DNA of 64,000 bases from Lelliottia amnigena (GCA_900635465.1 LR134135.1:2914001-2978000); one strand, 5' to 3'. Counted from the stretch's first letter, positions 47,713-57,892 are shown. The notes: generated by a model not told the origin, from the sequence alone. Program-made: numbers and translations.

Positions 47713-50385
47713 ATGAGTCAGTCTGAAACAACAGCACCAGGTAAATTCTCCCTTCTTCCGGGGAGCATCACGCGTTTCTTTCTTCTATTGATCGTTGTGC
47801 TGTTAGTGACGATGGGAGTGATGGTGCAGAGCGCGGTCAACACCTGGCTGAAAGACCGAAGCTATCAAATCGTTGATATTACCCATGCAGTGCACAAGCG
47901 TATCGATACCTGGCGCTACGCGACCTGGCAGATTTACGACAATATCGCCGCAGCGCCGGGAACGGCATCGGGTGAAGGTTTACAGGAAACGCGTCTTAAG
48001 CAAGACGTCTATTATCTTGAAAAAACGCGCCGCAAAACCGAAGCATTAATTTTTGGCTCTCACGACAGCGCTACGCTTGAGATGACACAGCGAATCTCGA
48101 CGTACCTCGACACGCTCTGGGGCGCGGAAACTGTCCCCTGGTCGATGTACTACCTTAATGGTCAGGATAACAGCATGATCCTGATCTCCACGCTGCCATT
48201 AAAAGATCTCTCATCCGGTTTTAAAGAGTCCTCCATTGGCTCGATTGTTGATTCCCGCCGCGCGGAAATGCTCCAGCAGGCTAACACCCTGGACGAACGC
48301 GAAAGTTTCTCTTCTCTTCGCCGCCTCGCCTGGCAAAACGGGCATTACTTTACCCTGCGCACCACATTTAACCAGCCTGGGCATCTGGCAACAGTTGTCG
48401 CCTTTGATCTGCCGATTAACGATCTCATTCCACCGGATATGCCGCTCGACAGCTTCCGTCTTGAGCCAGATACTTCCGCGCAAAATATGCGCGCGCCAGC
48501 GGATAAAAAAGAAGGCCCGGAAAGCGCGTCCATTACTTTTAACGGCTCGAAGATTGAGATCGCCTCATCTTTGAACTCCACCGGTATGCGCTTGGTTTGG
48601 CAGGTTCCCTTTGGAACGCTTTTGCTCGACACGCTGCAAAACATTCTGCTGCCGCTACTGCTTAATATTGGTCTGCTCGCGCTGGCGTTGTTTGGGTATA
48701 CCACCTTCCGCTTTCAGCCTGGCCGCCCAACTGAGCACATCTCTTCTTCAGGCTCTAACAATGAATTACGCGTGTTGCGCGCGCTAAATGAAGAGATTGT
48801 GTCGGTGCTACCGCTGGGGCTTCTGGTGCATGACCAGGAGGCCAATCGCACAATTATGAGCAACAAGATTGCCGATCACCTGTTGCCACATCTTAATCTG
48901 CAAAACATCACCACCATGGCTGACCAGCATCAGGGGGTGATTCAGGCCACCATTAATAATGAACTGTACGAAATTCGTCAGTTCCGCAGTCAGGTCGCTT
49001 CACGTACCCAGATCTTTATCATTCGCGATCAGGACAGAGAAGTGCTGGTGAACAAGAAGCTGAAACAAGCGCAGAGACTGTATGAGAAAAATCAGCAGGG
49101 CCGCGTGGCGTTTATGCAAAACATTGGCGATGCGTTCAAGCGCCCGTTGAAAGAGCTTGCCAGCCAGGCCGCGAATTTGAGCACGCCAGAGAGCCATCAG
49201 TTGGCCAACCAGGCGGATACGCTTGTGCGTATGGTCGATGAAATCCAGTTAGCCAATATGCTTGAAAGCGATACCTGGAAAGGGAGCTCTACGCTGTTTT
49301 CAGTTCAGGATCTTATTAACGAAGTGGTGCCTGAAGTCCTGCCCGTTATCAAGCGCAAAGGCCTGCAGCTTCTGATCAATAACAATCTTCCTGCCAACGA
49401 TGAACGTCATGGCGATCGCGAGGCATTACGCCGCATCGTGCTGATGCTAATTCAATATTCTGTAACCACCACGCAAATCGGCAAAATCACGCTGGAAGTG
49501 GGTACGGATGAATCTGCCGAAGACCGCCTGACAATCCGTATTCTGGATACGGGGGAAGGCGTGACGATGAGCGAAATCGATAATTTACACTTCCCGTTCC
49601 TGAACGATACGCAGAGCGACAGCTACGGCAAAGCCAACGCCCTCACCTTCTGGCTGTGCGATCAGCTGGCGCGTAAGCTTGGCGGACACCTGAATATTAA
49701 GGCCCGTGAGTCGCTGGGTACCCGCTATTCGCTGCATGTCAAAATGGACGCAAATCCTCAGGAAGAGGGTGAAGAGCGCCTGCTTGATGATGTGATCGTC
49801 ATGGTGGATGTGACGTCCAGCGAAATACGCAACATCGTGGTTCGCCAGCTAGAAAACTGGGGTGCGGCCTGCATAAACCCGGATGAAAGGCTCACGAGTC
49901 AAGAATATGATCTCTTTTTAACTGATAATCCGTCTAATCTTACTGCCTCGGGCTTGCTTTTAAGCGATGATGAGTCAGGCGTGCGGAAAATCGGCCCCGG
50001 TCAGCTGCGCGTCAACTTTAATATGAGCAATGCGATGCAGGAAGCTGTACTACAACTAATAGAAGAGAATCTGGCGCAAGAAGAGATACTGGAGTCCCCA
50101 TTGGGTGGTGATGAAAATGCCGAACTCCAGGCCAGCGGATACTATTCCCTATTTGTAGATACAGTACCAGATGATGTTAAGCGGTTGTATACTGAGTCCG
50201 CTGCGAAGGATTTCGCCGCGCTGACACAGACAGCACACCGGCTTAAAGGGGTGTTTGCCATGCTTAATCTGGTTCCGGGCAAGCAATTATGTGAAACGCT
50301 GGAACATCTTATTCGTGAGAAGGATGCTTCTGGCACAGAAAAATACATCAGCGACATTGACGCCTACGTCAAAAGCTTGCTGTAG
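47713..50385 (+). CDS. rcsD: Rcs phosphotransferase RcsD
   Basis: Inner-membrane phosphotransfer protein that relays phosphate from RcsC to RcsB in the envelope-stress phosphorelay. Two transmembrane segments (about residues 22-44 and 305-325) flank a periplasmic domain. A histidine-kinase-like domain without the phospho-acceptor follows, then an RcsB-binding ABL domain, and the C-terminal HPt domain with the active His near 842 (QTAHRLKGVFAMLNL). The ATG at 47713 (MSQSETTAPGKF) gives 890 aa, the E. coli length. rcsB starts 15 bases after the stop. Confidence 0.96.
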   Translation: MSQSETTAPGKFSLLPGSITRFFLLLIVVLLVTMGVMVQSAVNTWLKDRSYQIVDITHAVHKRIDTWRYATWQIYDNIAAAPGTASGEGLQETRLKQDVYYLEKTRRKTEALIFGSHDSATLEMTQRISTYLDTLWGAETVPWSMYYLNGQDNSMILISTLPLKDLSSGFKESSIGSIVDSRRAEMLQQANTLDERESFSSLRRLAWQNGHYFTLRTTFNQPGHLATVVAFDLPINDLIPPDMPLDSFRLEPDTSAQNMRAPADKKEGPESASITFNGSKIEIASSLNSTGMRLVWQVPFGTLLLDTLQNILLPLLLNIGLLALALFGYTTFRFQPGRPTEHISSSGSNNELRVLRALNEEIVSVLPLGLLVHDQEANRTIMSNKIADHLLPHLNLQNITTMADQHQGVIQATINNELYEIRQFRSQVASRTQIFIIRDQDREVLVNKKLKQAQRLYEKNQQGRVAFMQNIGDAFKRPLKELASQAANLSTPESHQLANQADTLVRMVDEIQLANMLESDTWKGSSTLFSVQDLINEVVPEVLPVIKRKGLQLLINNNLPANDERHGDREALRRIVLMLIQYSVTTTQIGKITLEVGTDESAEDRLTIRILDTGEGVTMSEIDNLHFPFLNDTQSDSYGKANALTFWLCDQLARKLGGHLNIKARESLGTRYSLHVKMDANPQEEGEERLLDDVIVMVDVTSSEIRNIVVRQLENWGAACINPDERLTSQEYDLFLTDNPSNLTASGLLLSDDESGVRKIGPGQLRVNFNMSNAMQEAVLQLIEENLAQEEILESPLGGDENAELQASGYYSLFVDTVPDDVKRLYTESAAKDFAALTQTAHRLKGVFAMLNLVPGKQLCETLEHLIREKDASGTEKYISDIDAYVKSLL

Positions 50386-50400
50386 CAAGGTAGCCTTTAC

Positions 50401-51051
50401 ATGAACAATATGAACGTAATTATTGCCGACGACCACCCGATTGTACTGTTCGGTATTCGCAAATCACTTGAACAGATCGAGTGGGTGAATGTTGTCGGTG
50501 AATTTGAAGACTCTACAGCACTTATAAATAATCTTCCGAAACTTGATGCACACGTGCTCATTACTGACCTCTCCATGCCTGGAGATAAGTACGGCGATGG
50601 CATCACGCTGATCAAATACATCAAGCGCCACTTTCCGAGTATTTCAATTATTGTTCTTACCATGAACAATAACCCGGCGATTTTAAGCGCCGTGCTAGAA
50701 CTCGACATTGAAGGGATTGTCCTGAAACAGGGCGCGCCGACGGATCTGCCTAAGGCTCTGGCTGCACTGCAGAAAGGCAAGAAATTTACCCCGGAAAGCG
50801 TTTCTCGCCTGCTTGAGAAAATTAGCGCGGGTGGTTACGGTGACAAACGTTTATCACCGAAAGAAAGTGAAGTACTGCGCCTGTTCGCTGAAGGTTTCCT
50901 GGTCACTGAAATTGCCAAGAAGCTGAACCGCAGTATCAAAACCATCAGTAGCCAGAAGAAATCGGCGATGATGAAACTGGGCGTAGAGAATGATATCGCC
51001 CTGCTGAATTATCTCTCTTCGGTTACCCTGAGCGCAGTCGATAAAGACTGA
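50401..51051 (+). CDS. rcsB: Rcs response regulator RcsB
   Basis: Response regulator that controls capsule, flagella, and cell division genes, alone or with RcsA, GadE or BglJ. The receiver domain has the acidic pair DD at 10-11, the phospho-acceptor Asp56 (LITDLSMP), and Lys109 (IVLKQG). The LuxR-type DNA-binding domain spans about 150-205 with LSPKESEVLRLFAEGFLVTEIA. The length of 216 aa and almost every residue agree with E. coli. It is cotranscribed with rcsD. Confidence 0.98.
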   Translation: MNNMNVIIADDHPIVLFGIRKSLEQIEWVNVVGEFEDSTALINNLPKLDAHVLITDLSMPGDKYGDGITLIKYIKRHFPSISIIVLTMNNNPAILSAVLELDIEGIVLKQGAPTDLPKALAALQKGKKFTPESVSRLLEKISAGGYGDKRLSPKESEVLRLFAEGFLVTEIAKKLNRSIKTISSQKKSAMMKLGVENDIALLNYLSSVTLSAVDKD

Positions 51052-51066
51052 TTCCGTTCTGGTAAT

Positions 51067-51104
51067 AAAAAACCCGGCAGCGCTCGCGCTTGCCGGGTTT
51101 TTTT
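51067..51104. terminator. Bidirectional terminator between rcsB and rcsC
   Basis: AAAAAACCCGGCA and TGCCGGGTTTTTT pair around a loop that itself can fold (GCGCTCGCGC), between convergent genes. The T run reaches the rcsC stop. Confidence 0.92.
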
Positions 51105-53952
51105 ATGCCCTCGATTCCCTGACGCGGGCCGCGTAAATCGACAACGTCTGTTTTATGACATCAAGCGTCACCGGTTTTGACAGGCAACTGTCCATGCCTG
51201 ACGCCAGACAGCGCTCTTTCTCTTCGGCCAGCGCGTTGGCGGTGACCCCGATAACCGGCAAGGTCATACCAAGCTGGCGAATGCGCTGGGTGAGACGATA
51301 CCCGTCCATGTTAGGCATGTTCACGTCACTGAGCACAATATCGATGTGATTTTTGCTCAGCACGTTTAGCGCATCCACGCCGTCATTTGCGGTCAAGCAT
51401 TGATATCCCAGCGATCCCAGCTGATCGGCCAGCAGGCGACGGTTGATCGGATGGTCATCCACCACCAGAATCATCATGTCGTCATTCATCGTAACAGCGG
51501 ACTGCGGTGAAGGCAGCGCGGTACCGCCGTCGTGGGCATCCCCTTCCACATTGTAGATATGTGCCAACAGATGCAGAATCTCATGCGGCGTTGCCACGCT
51601 GTGCGTCCACTCTCCGGGAATACGCTCCTGCGCAATACCAATATGGCGACGACAGAACGTAATTACGGCTTTGCCCTGCCAGGACGGGTCGACCTCAACA
51701 TCCGTAATCAGCGTATCGTCAGCGTCCGTTTTTTGCCCAGCTTCATAGCGTGCAACACGAATGCCTCGGTTCGAGAGCAATGATTCCAGGAAGCTGTACA
51801 GTGACGCGTTATGCACAGCGAGCCAGCACATTTTATCGCTCAACCCTTCTGCCGGACTTTTCACCGGATATTGCGCAGAATAGAGCGGAATGCGGATCGT
51901 AAACTGGCTGCCCATGCCCGGCTCGGTATCGACAGAAATATCGCCATCCATCATGCTGATCAGCTGTTCGCAAATGGCCAGCCCCAGCCCTGTGCCCTGG
52001 AAGTTACGCTGCACCCCGGTGCCAACCTGGAAGAACGGATCGAAAAGTTTCACCACTTCTTTTGCCGGAATACCGACGCCGGTATCGCGGATGCGAATGC
52101 TTAAATAATCCCCTGCGCGAGAAACATGCAAAATGATACAGCCGACATCGGTGAACTTAATCGCGTTGCTGAGCAGGTTTGAAATGACCTGTTGTAAACG
52201 CATCGGATCGCCCAGCAGCGTCAGCGGCACATCCGGCTCGATAAAGCAGTACAGCCCAAGCTGTTTGCGGACCACCAGCGGCATATAGTTAGCGCTGATA
52301 TGGTTCATCACTTCACGGGGCGAAAACTCGCTCGGTTCGATTTTGAGCTGTTCAGACTCAATTTTAGAGAAGTCGAGAATGTCGCTGATGATTTTCAGCA
52401 GCAGACTTGAAGAGTTGTTCATCGCCGTGACCAGGCGCTCTACTCCCTTCGGCAACTCTTTCGTTTGCAGCAGATCGAGGTTACCAATAATCCCGTACAG
52501 CGGCGTGCGCAGCTCATGGCTCACGGTCGCGAGGAACATCGACTTGGACTGGCTGGCCTGTTCTGCTGCCTGCGCCATTTCTTGTAGCGACTCTTCCATT
52601 TTTACACGCGAAGAGACGTCCACCAGTACACAGATCGCCACGTTCTCATTGCGATAGCGCGAATGGACAAAGCTTATCTGCAGGTTGGTGTGATTGCTGG
52701 TTAATACGTCGACAAAATTGACCTGCTGTCCGCAGATAATCTGCGTCAGTCGCTGTCGGTCTTCATGCGTCAGCATGTTCAGATAGTTATGCGCCAGCTC
52801 GTTGCTCAGAATATTCGTGCCATCCTGCGTACGGAGGATACAAATCCCAACGGGTGCCGAGGCGACTATTTTGCGGTTAAATTGCTCGTGCTCTTCCAGG
52901 CGTTGAGCATCGCTCTCCGCCGGGATGAAAATTTTACGCTCATACATGCGCGCCAGCATGAACAGCGCAATCCCCACCAGCACATTCAGCAGGATGGAGT
53001 TAAGGATGAGCATCCGAATGCGTTCCAGCACCATATCAACGGGCACGGAGTAGACAATGCTCAGTGACGATGGCGGTAAACTTTTCTTGAGCACCAGCTC
53101 ATGGAAACCCGACGTATAGCCAAACCACGAGCGTTCCTGCATCCAGCGAGGATCAACCTTTAAGCGGTTCTCAGGCCCGGTCAGCGAAATCAGCGTATGA
53201 CCATTTTCATCGAGGATCGTCACACCCATAGGCAAACTGCCCGGTGTGAAGAAGTTCTCCATGCGAACCGTTTGTTCAGTGCCCAGCAGCGCCTGCAGGC
53301 GATTGGCGAGATAAACCGGCGTGAGGGCGTAGAAATAACCCACACCCGGACGCGGTCCTTGGCTTATCCAGAAGATATTATTGCCACGTTCGTCCTGTGG
53401 GGCATTACGATACTTAATGATGCGTTCGTGCAAACTTTTCAGCGCATCTTCGCGCTCAACCGGCACATCCCGCAGGCCGAAATCGGCTAAACAGAGATTC
53501 TCACTGCCGATCAGAAATACCCGGTTGAGATCATAGGCCGCGGAAAAATTATCGCGCCAGTAGCGCATAAACCAGGCCAACGACTCAAGCGAGCCACGCC
53601 ACGCCGTGCCCATTGCCGAGCAATCGGAGTCGGGGAATAACGGTTCGAAATCCGGCACTTCTGATTTGTCATTTCGCCCGCGCGTAGCCAGAATGCCGTT
53701 TTCCGCCGTCAGACGGTTTTCAGCTATGTACTTCAGCTCTTTCATGACATCAGTCGTACGCTGAATGTAACGCTGGGCCTGATCGGAACTTAAATTAAAC
53801 TCCTGACGGATCTCTGACTCCTTCTGATGCAGCGCATTAACGATGTAAAACACCGAAAAAAATGCAACCAGCAACCAAAGCAATAACGCCAGCGCGCGAA
53901 AAAGATAGCGAGAGACTTTAAGAGTGGTGCGAAAGGAGACGAGGTATTTCAA
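51103..53952 (-). CDS. rcsC: Hybrid sensor histidine kinase RcsC
   Basis: Membrane sensor kinase that starts the Rcs phosphorelay when IgaA repression is lifted by RcsF. Two transmembrane segments (about 20-41 and 313-335) flank a periplasmic domain. The kinase H-box is FLATVSHELRTPLYGI with the phospho-His near 479. The N, G1 and G2 boxes (NLLSNAIKF, RDTGVGIPA, GTGLGLAI) follow. The ABL domain precedes the receiver domain with Asp near 875 (IVLSDVNMPNMDG). The length of 949 aa equals E. coli. Convergent with rcsDB. Confidence 0.97.
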   Translation of the reverse strand: MKYLVSFRTTLKVSRYLFRALALLLWLLVAFFSVFYIVNALHQKESEIRQEFNLSSDQAQRYIQRTTDVMKELKYIAENRLTAENGILATRGRNDKSEVPDFEPLFPDSDCSAMGTAWRGSLESLAWFMRYWRDNFSAAYDLNRVFLIGSENLCLADFGLRDVPVEREDALKSLHERIIKYRNAPQDERGNNIFWISQGPRPGVGYFYALTPVYLANRLQALLGTEQTVRMENFFTPGSLPMGVTILDENGHTLISLTGPENRLKVDPRWMQERSWFGYTSGFHELVLKKSLPPSSLSIVYSVPVDMVLERIRMLILNSILLNVLVGIALFMLARMYERKIFIPAESDAQRLEEHEQFNRKIVASAPVGICILRTQDGTNILSNELAHNYLNMLTHEDRQRLTQIICGQQVNFVDVLTSNHTNLQISFVHSRYRNENVAICVLVDVSSRVKMEESLQEMAQAAEQASQSKSMFLATVSHELRTPLYGIIGNLDLLQTKELPKGVERLVTAMNNSSSLLLKIISDILDFSKIESEQLKIEPSEFSPREVMNHISANYMPLVVRKQLGLYCFIEPDVPLTLLGDPMRLQQVISNLLSNAIKFTDVGCIILHVSRAGDYLSIRIRDTGVGIPAKEVVKLFDPFFQVGTGVQRNFQGTGLGLAICEQLISMMDGDISVDTEPGMGSQFTIRIPLYSAQYPVKSPAEGLSDKMCWLAVHNASLYSFLESLLSNRGIRVARYEAGQKTDADDTLITDVEVDPSWQGKAVITFCRRHIGIAQERIPGEWTHSVATPHEILHLLAHIYNVEGDAHDGGTALPSPQSAVTMNDDMMILVVDDHPINRRLLADQLGSLGYQCLTANDGVDALNVLSKNHIDIVLSDVNMPNMDGYRLTQRIRQLGMTLPVIGVTANALAEEKERCLASGMDSCLSKPVTLDVIKQTLSIYAARVRESRA

Positions 53953-54043
53953 GGGGGCGAAGCTCCGCCGTCAGAGGCAAAAGAATGTGGTTAAGGTAGC
54001 GGTAAACGCGGCGTGCCGCAATGCTCAGTTGTCTGCAAAAAAG

Positions 54044-54069
54044 AAAGGGCCGGAATCCGGCCCTTTTTA
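54044..54069 (-). terminator. gyrA terminator
   Basis: AAAGGGCCGG and CCGGCCCTTT form a 10-base perfect stem with loop AAT, followed on the minus strand by CTTTTTT. It lies just past the reconstructed gyrA stop, which supports that stop as the natural end. Confidence 0.9.
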
Positions 54070-54081
54070 TGTCAGGAGACA

Positions 54082-56749
54082 TTACTCTTCGGCATCATCT
54101 GCCGCATCGTCATCAGAATCTGCTTCGTCAGAATCAGCTTCATCGGTCTCGGTTTCCGGTGCGATTTCATCGTCACCTTCCGCGACGCTACCGTCGATGG
54201 AATCAAGTTCTTCGTCGTCGACTGGCTCAGCGACACGTTGCAGGCCCACCACGTTTTTCATCTTCCGCAGTTCGGATGAGGATAACGCCCTGGGTGTTAC
54301 GCCCTACCACGCTGATCTCAGACACGCGCGTACGCACCAGCGTACCGGCATCAGTGATCATCATGATCTGGTCACAGTCATCAACCTGCACCGCACCCAC
54401 AACAGAGCCGTTACGCTCGGTGACTTTGATGGAGATAACGCCCTGTGTGCCACGAGACTTGGTCGGATATTCGCCTTCCGCAGTCCGTTTACCGTAACCA
54501 TTCTGCGTCACGGTCAGGATAGCGCCTTCACCGCGTGGAATGATCAGTGAAACAACGCTGTCTTCGCCCGCCAGTCGAATACCGCGAACGCCGGTCGCTG
54601 TACGACCCATTGCGCGTACGGCGTTCTCTTTAAAGCGCACCACTTTACCGGCGGCAGAGAACAACATAACCTCGTCAGAACCGGAGGTCAGATCCACACC
54701 GATCAGTTCATCACCTTCGTTCAGGTTGATGGCGATAATCCCGGCAGAACGTGGACGGCTGAAACCGGTCAGCGCGGTTTTCTTCACGGTACCGCTCGCG
54801 GTCGCCATAAAGACGTTCACACCTTCTTCGTACTCGCGTACCGGCAGAATCGCGGTGATACGCTCGTTCGGCTCAAGCGGAAGCAGGTTGACGATCGGAC
54901 GACCACGCGCACCGCGGCTCGCTTCCGGCAGCTGATACACTTTCATCCAGTACAAACGACCACGGCTTGAGAAGCACAGGATCGTGTCATGGGTGTTCGC
55001 CACCAGCAGGCGATCGATAAAGTCTTCTTCTTTGATACGGGCTGCCGATTTGCCTTTACCACCACGACGCTGCGCTTCGTAGTCGGTGAGCGGCTGATAC
55101 TTCACATAGCCCTGATGAGACAGGGTCACAACCACATCTTCGCGGTTGATCAGATCTTCAATGTTGATATCAGACGTATTCGCCGTGATTTCAGTGCGAC
55201 GCGCATCACCAAACTGGTCGCGGACCAGTTCCAGCTCTTCGCGGATCACTTCCATCAGACGATCGGCGCTGCCGAGGATATGCAGAAGCTCTGCGATCTG
55301 CTCCAGCAGCTCTTTGTACTCGTCGAGCAGTTTTTCATGCTCAAGGCCAGTCAGTTTCTGCAAACGCAGATCCAGAATCGCCTGTGCCTGCTGTTCGGTC
55401 AGGTAATATTGACCGTCACGCACGCCAAATTGAGGTTCCAGCCACTCAGGACGCGCCGCGTCATCACCCGCACGTTCCAGCATGGCAGAGACGTTGCCCA
55501 ATGCCCACGGCTGAGCAACCAATCCTGCTTTCGCTTCGGCAGGGGTTGGCGCACGACGAATCAACTCGATGATCGGGTCGATGTTGGCCAGTGCGACAGC
55601 CAGCGCTTCCAGAATGTGCGCACGATCGCGCGCTTTACGCAGTTCGAAAATAGTACGGCGAGTCACCACTTCACGGCGGTGACGCACGAACGCGCTCAGG
55701 ATATCTTTCAGGTTCATGATCTTCGGCTGGCCATGGTGCAACGCAACCATGTTGATGCCGAAGGAAACCTGAAGCTGAGTCTGGGAGTACAGGTTGTTCA
55801 GCACAACCTCACCCACCGCGTCGCGTTTGATTTCAATCACGATGCGCATACCGTCTTTATCAGACTCGTCACGCAGCGCGCTGATGCCTTCAACGCGTTT
55901 TTCTTTTACCAGCTCCGCGATTTTCTCGATCAGGCGAGCTTTGTTCACCTGATACGGAATTTCGTGGACGATAATGGTTTCACGACCGGTTTTCGCGTCG
56001 GCTTCCACTTCCGCGCGGGCGCGAATGTAAATCTTGCCGCGACCGGTGCGGTACGCTTCTTCAATCCCACGGCGGCCATTAATGATGGCGGCAGTTGGGA
56101 AGTCCGGGCCTGGAATGTGTTCCATCAGCCCTTCGACGGTGATCTCTTCATCGTCGATGTAGGCGAGGCACCCGTTAATGACTTCAGTAATGTTGTGCGG
56201 CGGAATGTTCGTGGCCATACCGACGGCGATACCGGAAGAACCGTTAACCAACAGGTTTGGGATCTTGGTCGGCATAACATCAGGAATACGCTCGGTGCCG
56301 TCGTAGTTATCGACGAAATCAACCGTGTCTTTTTCCAGGTCAGCCATCAGCTCATGGGCGATTTTCGACATACGGATTTCCGTATAACGCATCGCCGCAG
56401 CGGAGTCACCATCGACAGAACCGAAGTTACCCTGGCCATCCACCAGCATGTAACGTAAGGAGAAAGGCTGCGCCATACGGACGATCGTGTCATACACGGC
56501 AGTATCACCATGGGGGTGATATTTACCGATGACGTCACCAACGACGCGGGCAGATTTTTTGTAGGCTTTATTCCAGTCATTGCCCAATACGTTCATGGCG
56601 TATAGTACGCGACGGTGTACCGGCTTCAGGCCATCTCGGACGTCTGGCAGCGCGCGGCCAACAATGACCGACATCGCATAATCCAGATAGGAGCTCTTAA
56701 GCTCTTCCTCGATGTTAACCGGTGTAATTTCTCTCGCAAGGTCGCTCAT
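54082..56749 (-). CDS. gyrA: DNA gyrase subunit A (3' frameshift at 54254-54258)
   Basis: Breakage-reunion subunit of gyrase, which introduces negative supercoils. It has the winged-helix/tower core with catalytic Tyr122 (MRYTEIR) and a C-terminal beta-pinwheel with the GyrA box QRRGGKG. Residue 83 is Thr and residue 87 is Asp ([11 protein letters not shown]). As given, the frame reads off after RTAEDE to a premature stop at 54227 (840 aa), because a run of five T at 54254-54258 has one base too many. Removing it restores [18 protein letters not shown] and an acidic tail ending DDAEE at 54082, 888 aa in total. The natural terminator lies after that point. Confidence 0.93.
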
Positions 56750-56793
56750 CTAACCGCTATCCCTCTACTGTATCCCGGATTCAAAGGTCGCAA

Positions 56794-56799
56794 ATTATA
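56794..56799 (-). promoter_or_regulatory. gyrA -10 element
   Basis: A perfect TATAAT on the minus strand, 45 bases upstream of the gyrA start. The -35 region, 17-19 bases further, falls inside the inverted repeat at 56812-56833. Confidence 0.7.
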
Positions 56800-56811
56800 A
56801 CACAATCGCTC

Positions 56812-56833
56812 CCATACAGGTAAACCTGTATGG
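56812..56833. repeat. Perfect 10-bp inverted repeat across the gyrA promoter
   Basis: CCATACAGGT-AA-ACCTGTATGG is a flawless 22-base dyad. It covers the gyrA -35 region and borders the likely ubiG -35 (TTTATT) on the other side. The two-base centre makes it a DNA palindrome rather than a good RNA hairpin. Confidence 0.9.
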
Positions 56834-56895
56834 TTTATTCGCGGGGAGAGCCTGATATACTCGATCCTCTTGCGAATTAAGGAGTAAAAGCGCCC

Positions 56896-57624
56896 ATGAA
56901 TGCCGAAAAATCCCCGGTAGCTCACAACGTCGACCATGCAGAGATCGCCAAATTTGAAGCGGTGGCATCCCGCTGGTGGGATCTCGACGGTGAGTTCAAA
57001 CCTCTGCACCGCATAAACCCGCTGCGTTTGGGCTATATCGCGGAGCGCTCCGGCGGTCTGTTCGGTAAAAAAGTGCTCGACGTCGGCTGCGGCGGCGGCA
57101 TTCTGGCCGAAAGCATGGCGCGCGAAGGCGCAACGGTTACCGGCCTGGACATGGGGTTTGAACCACTCCAGGTTGCGCGTCTGCATGCCCTGGAATCCGG
57201 TATTCAGGTTGACTATGTTCAGGAAACCGTTGAAGAGCACGCCGCTAAACACGCGCATCAATACGATGTCGTCACCTGCATGGAAATGCTCGAACACGTG
57301 CCTGACCCGCAATCGGTGGTCAACGCCTGCGCCGCTTTGGTGAAACCCGGTGGGCACGTCTTCTTCTCGACGATTAACCGCAACGGAAAAGCGTGGCTGA
57401 TGGCGGTAGTGGGCGCGGAATATGTGCTGCGCATGGTGCCGAAAGGAACCCATGACGTTAAGAAATTCATCAAACCTGCTGAATTATTAGGCTGGGTAGA
57501 TCTGACCTGGCTGAAAGAGCAACACATCACCGGCTTGCATTACAATCCATTGACCGACAAATTCAAGCTCGCGCCGGGTGTAGATGTTAACTATATGTTG
57601 CACACGACGACAAAAAACGACTAA
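56896..57624 (+). CDS. ubiG: Ubiquinone biosynthesis O-methyltransferase UbiG
   Basis: SAM-dependent methyltransferase that performs both O-methylations of the ubiquinone ring. Motif I is [16 protein letters not shown], the post-I acidic residue is in VTGLDMG, and motifs II and III are [16 protein letters not shown] and [12 protein letters not shown]. The length is 242 aa (240 in E. coli). It is transcribed divergently from gyrA. The ribosome site AAGGAGT is 11 bases before the ATG, and the likely -10 is TATACT at about 56856. Confidence 0.97.
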   Translation: MNAEKSPVAHNVDHAEIAKFEAVASRWWDLDGEFKPLHRINPLRLGYIAERSGGLFGKKVLDVGCGGGILAESMAREGATVTGLDMGFEPLQVARLHALESGIQVDYVQETVEEHAAKHAHQYDVVTCMEMLEHVPDPQSVVNACAALVKPGGHVFFSTINRNGKAWLMAVVGAEYVLRMVPKGTHDVKKFIKPAELLGWVDLTWLKEQHITGLHYNPLTDKFKLAPGVDVNYMLHTTTKND

Positions 57625-57647
57625 CGTCATTCGTTATTCTTATAAAG

Positions 57648-57672
57648 ATTGCGCGACATCACGTTGCGCAAT
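57648..57672 (+). terminator. Hairpin after ubiG
   Basis: ATTGCGC and GCGCAAT pair around an 11-base loop 24 bases after the ubiG stop, without a T tract. A weak terminator at best. Confidence 0.4.
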
Positions 57673-57845
57673 TCTGACCTCTCGTTGAAGAAATCAGCAC
57701 TCGATCAAATTTTAGATTTTTTTTCTAAATTATTGACATGACGTCCAGGCCTTACGATACGAGGACTTAGGGTTTATTACGCTTTAGCAACCTGAAATTA
57801 ACGTCAAAATCAACTCTTGTACTGAAATGATTCCTTACTAGAATA

Positions 57846-57890
57846 CTCACCATATAGCGTTTTTCTTATCGCAAACCCCCTATATGTAGT
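57846..57890 (+). promoter_or_regulatory. Paired NrdR boxes of nrdA
   Basis: CTCACCATATAGCGT (57846-57860) and CCCCCTATATGTAGT (57876-57890) both resemble the NrdR box core around CTATAT/ATATAG. Their centres are 30 bases apart, about three helical turns, the spacing expected for cooperative NrdR binding at ribonucleotide reductase promoters. Confidence 0.7.
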
Positions 57891-57892
57891 AT

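Noticed and set aside
54989..56458. A 489-codon open frame on the plus strand opposite gyrA
   Set aside because: It is the antisense of a highly conserved gene; its translation has no recognisable domain and arises from the codon bias of gyrA.
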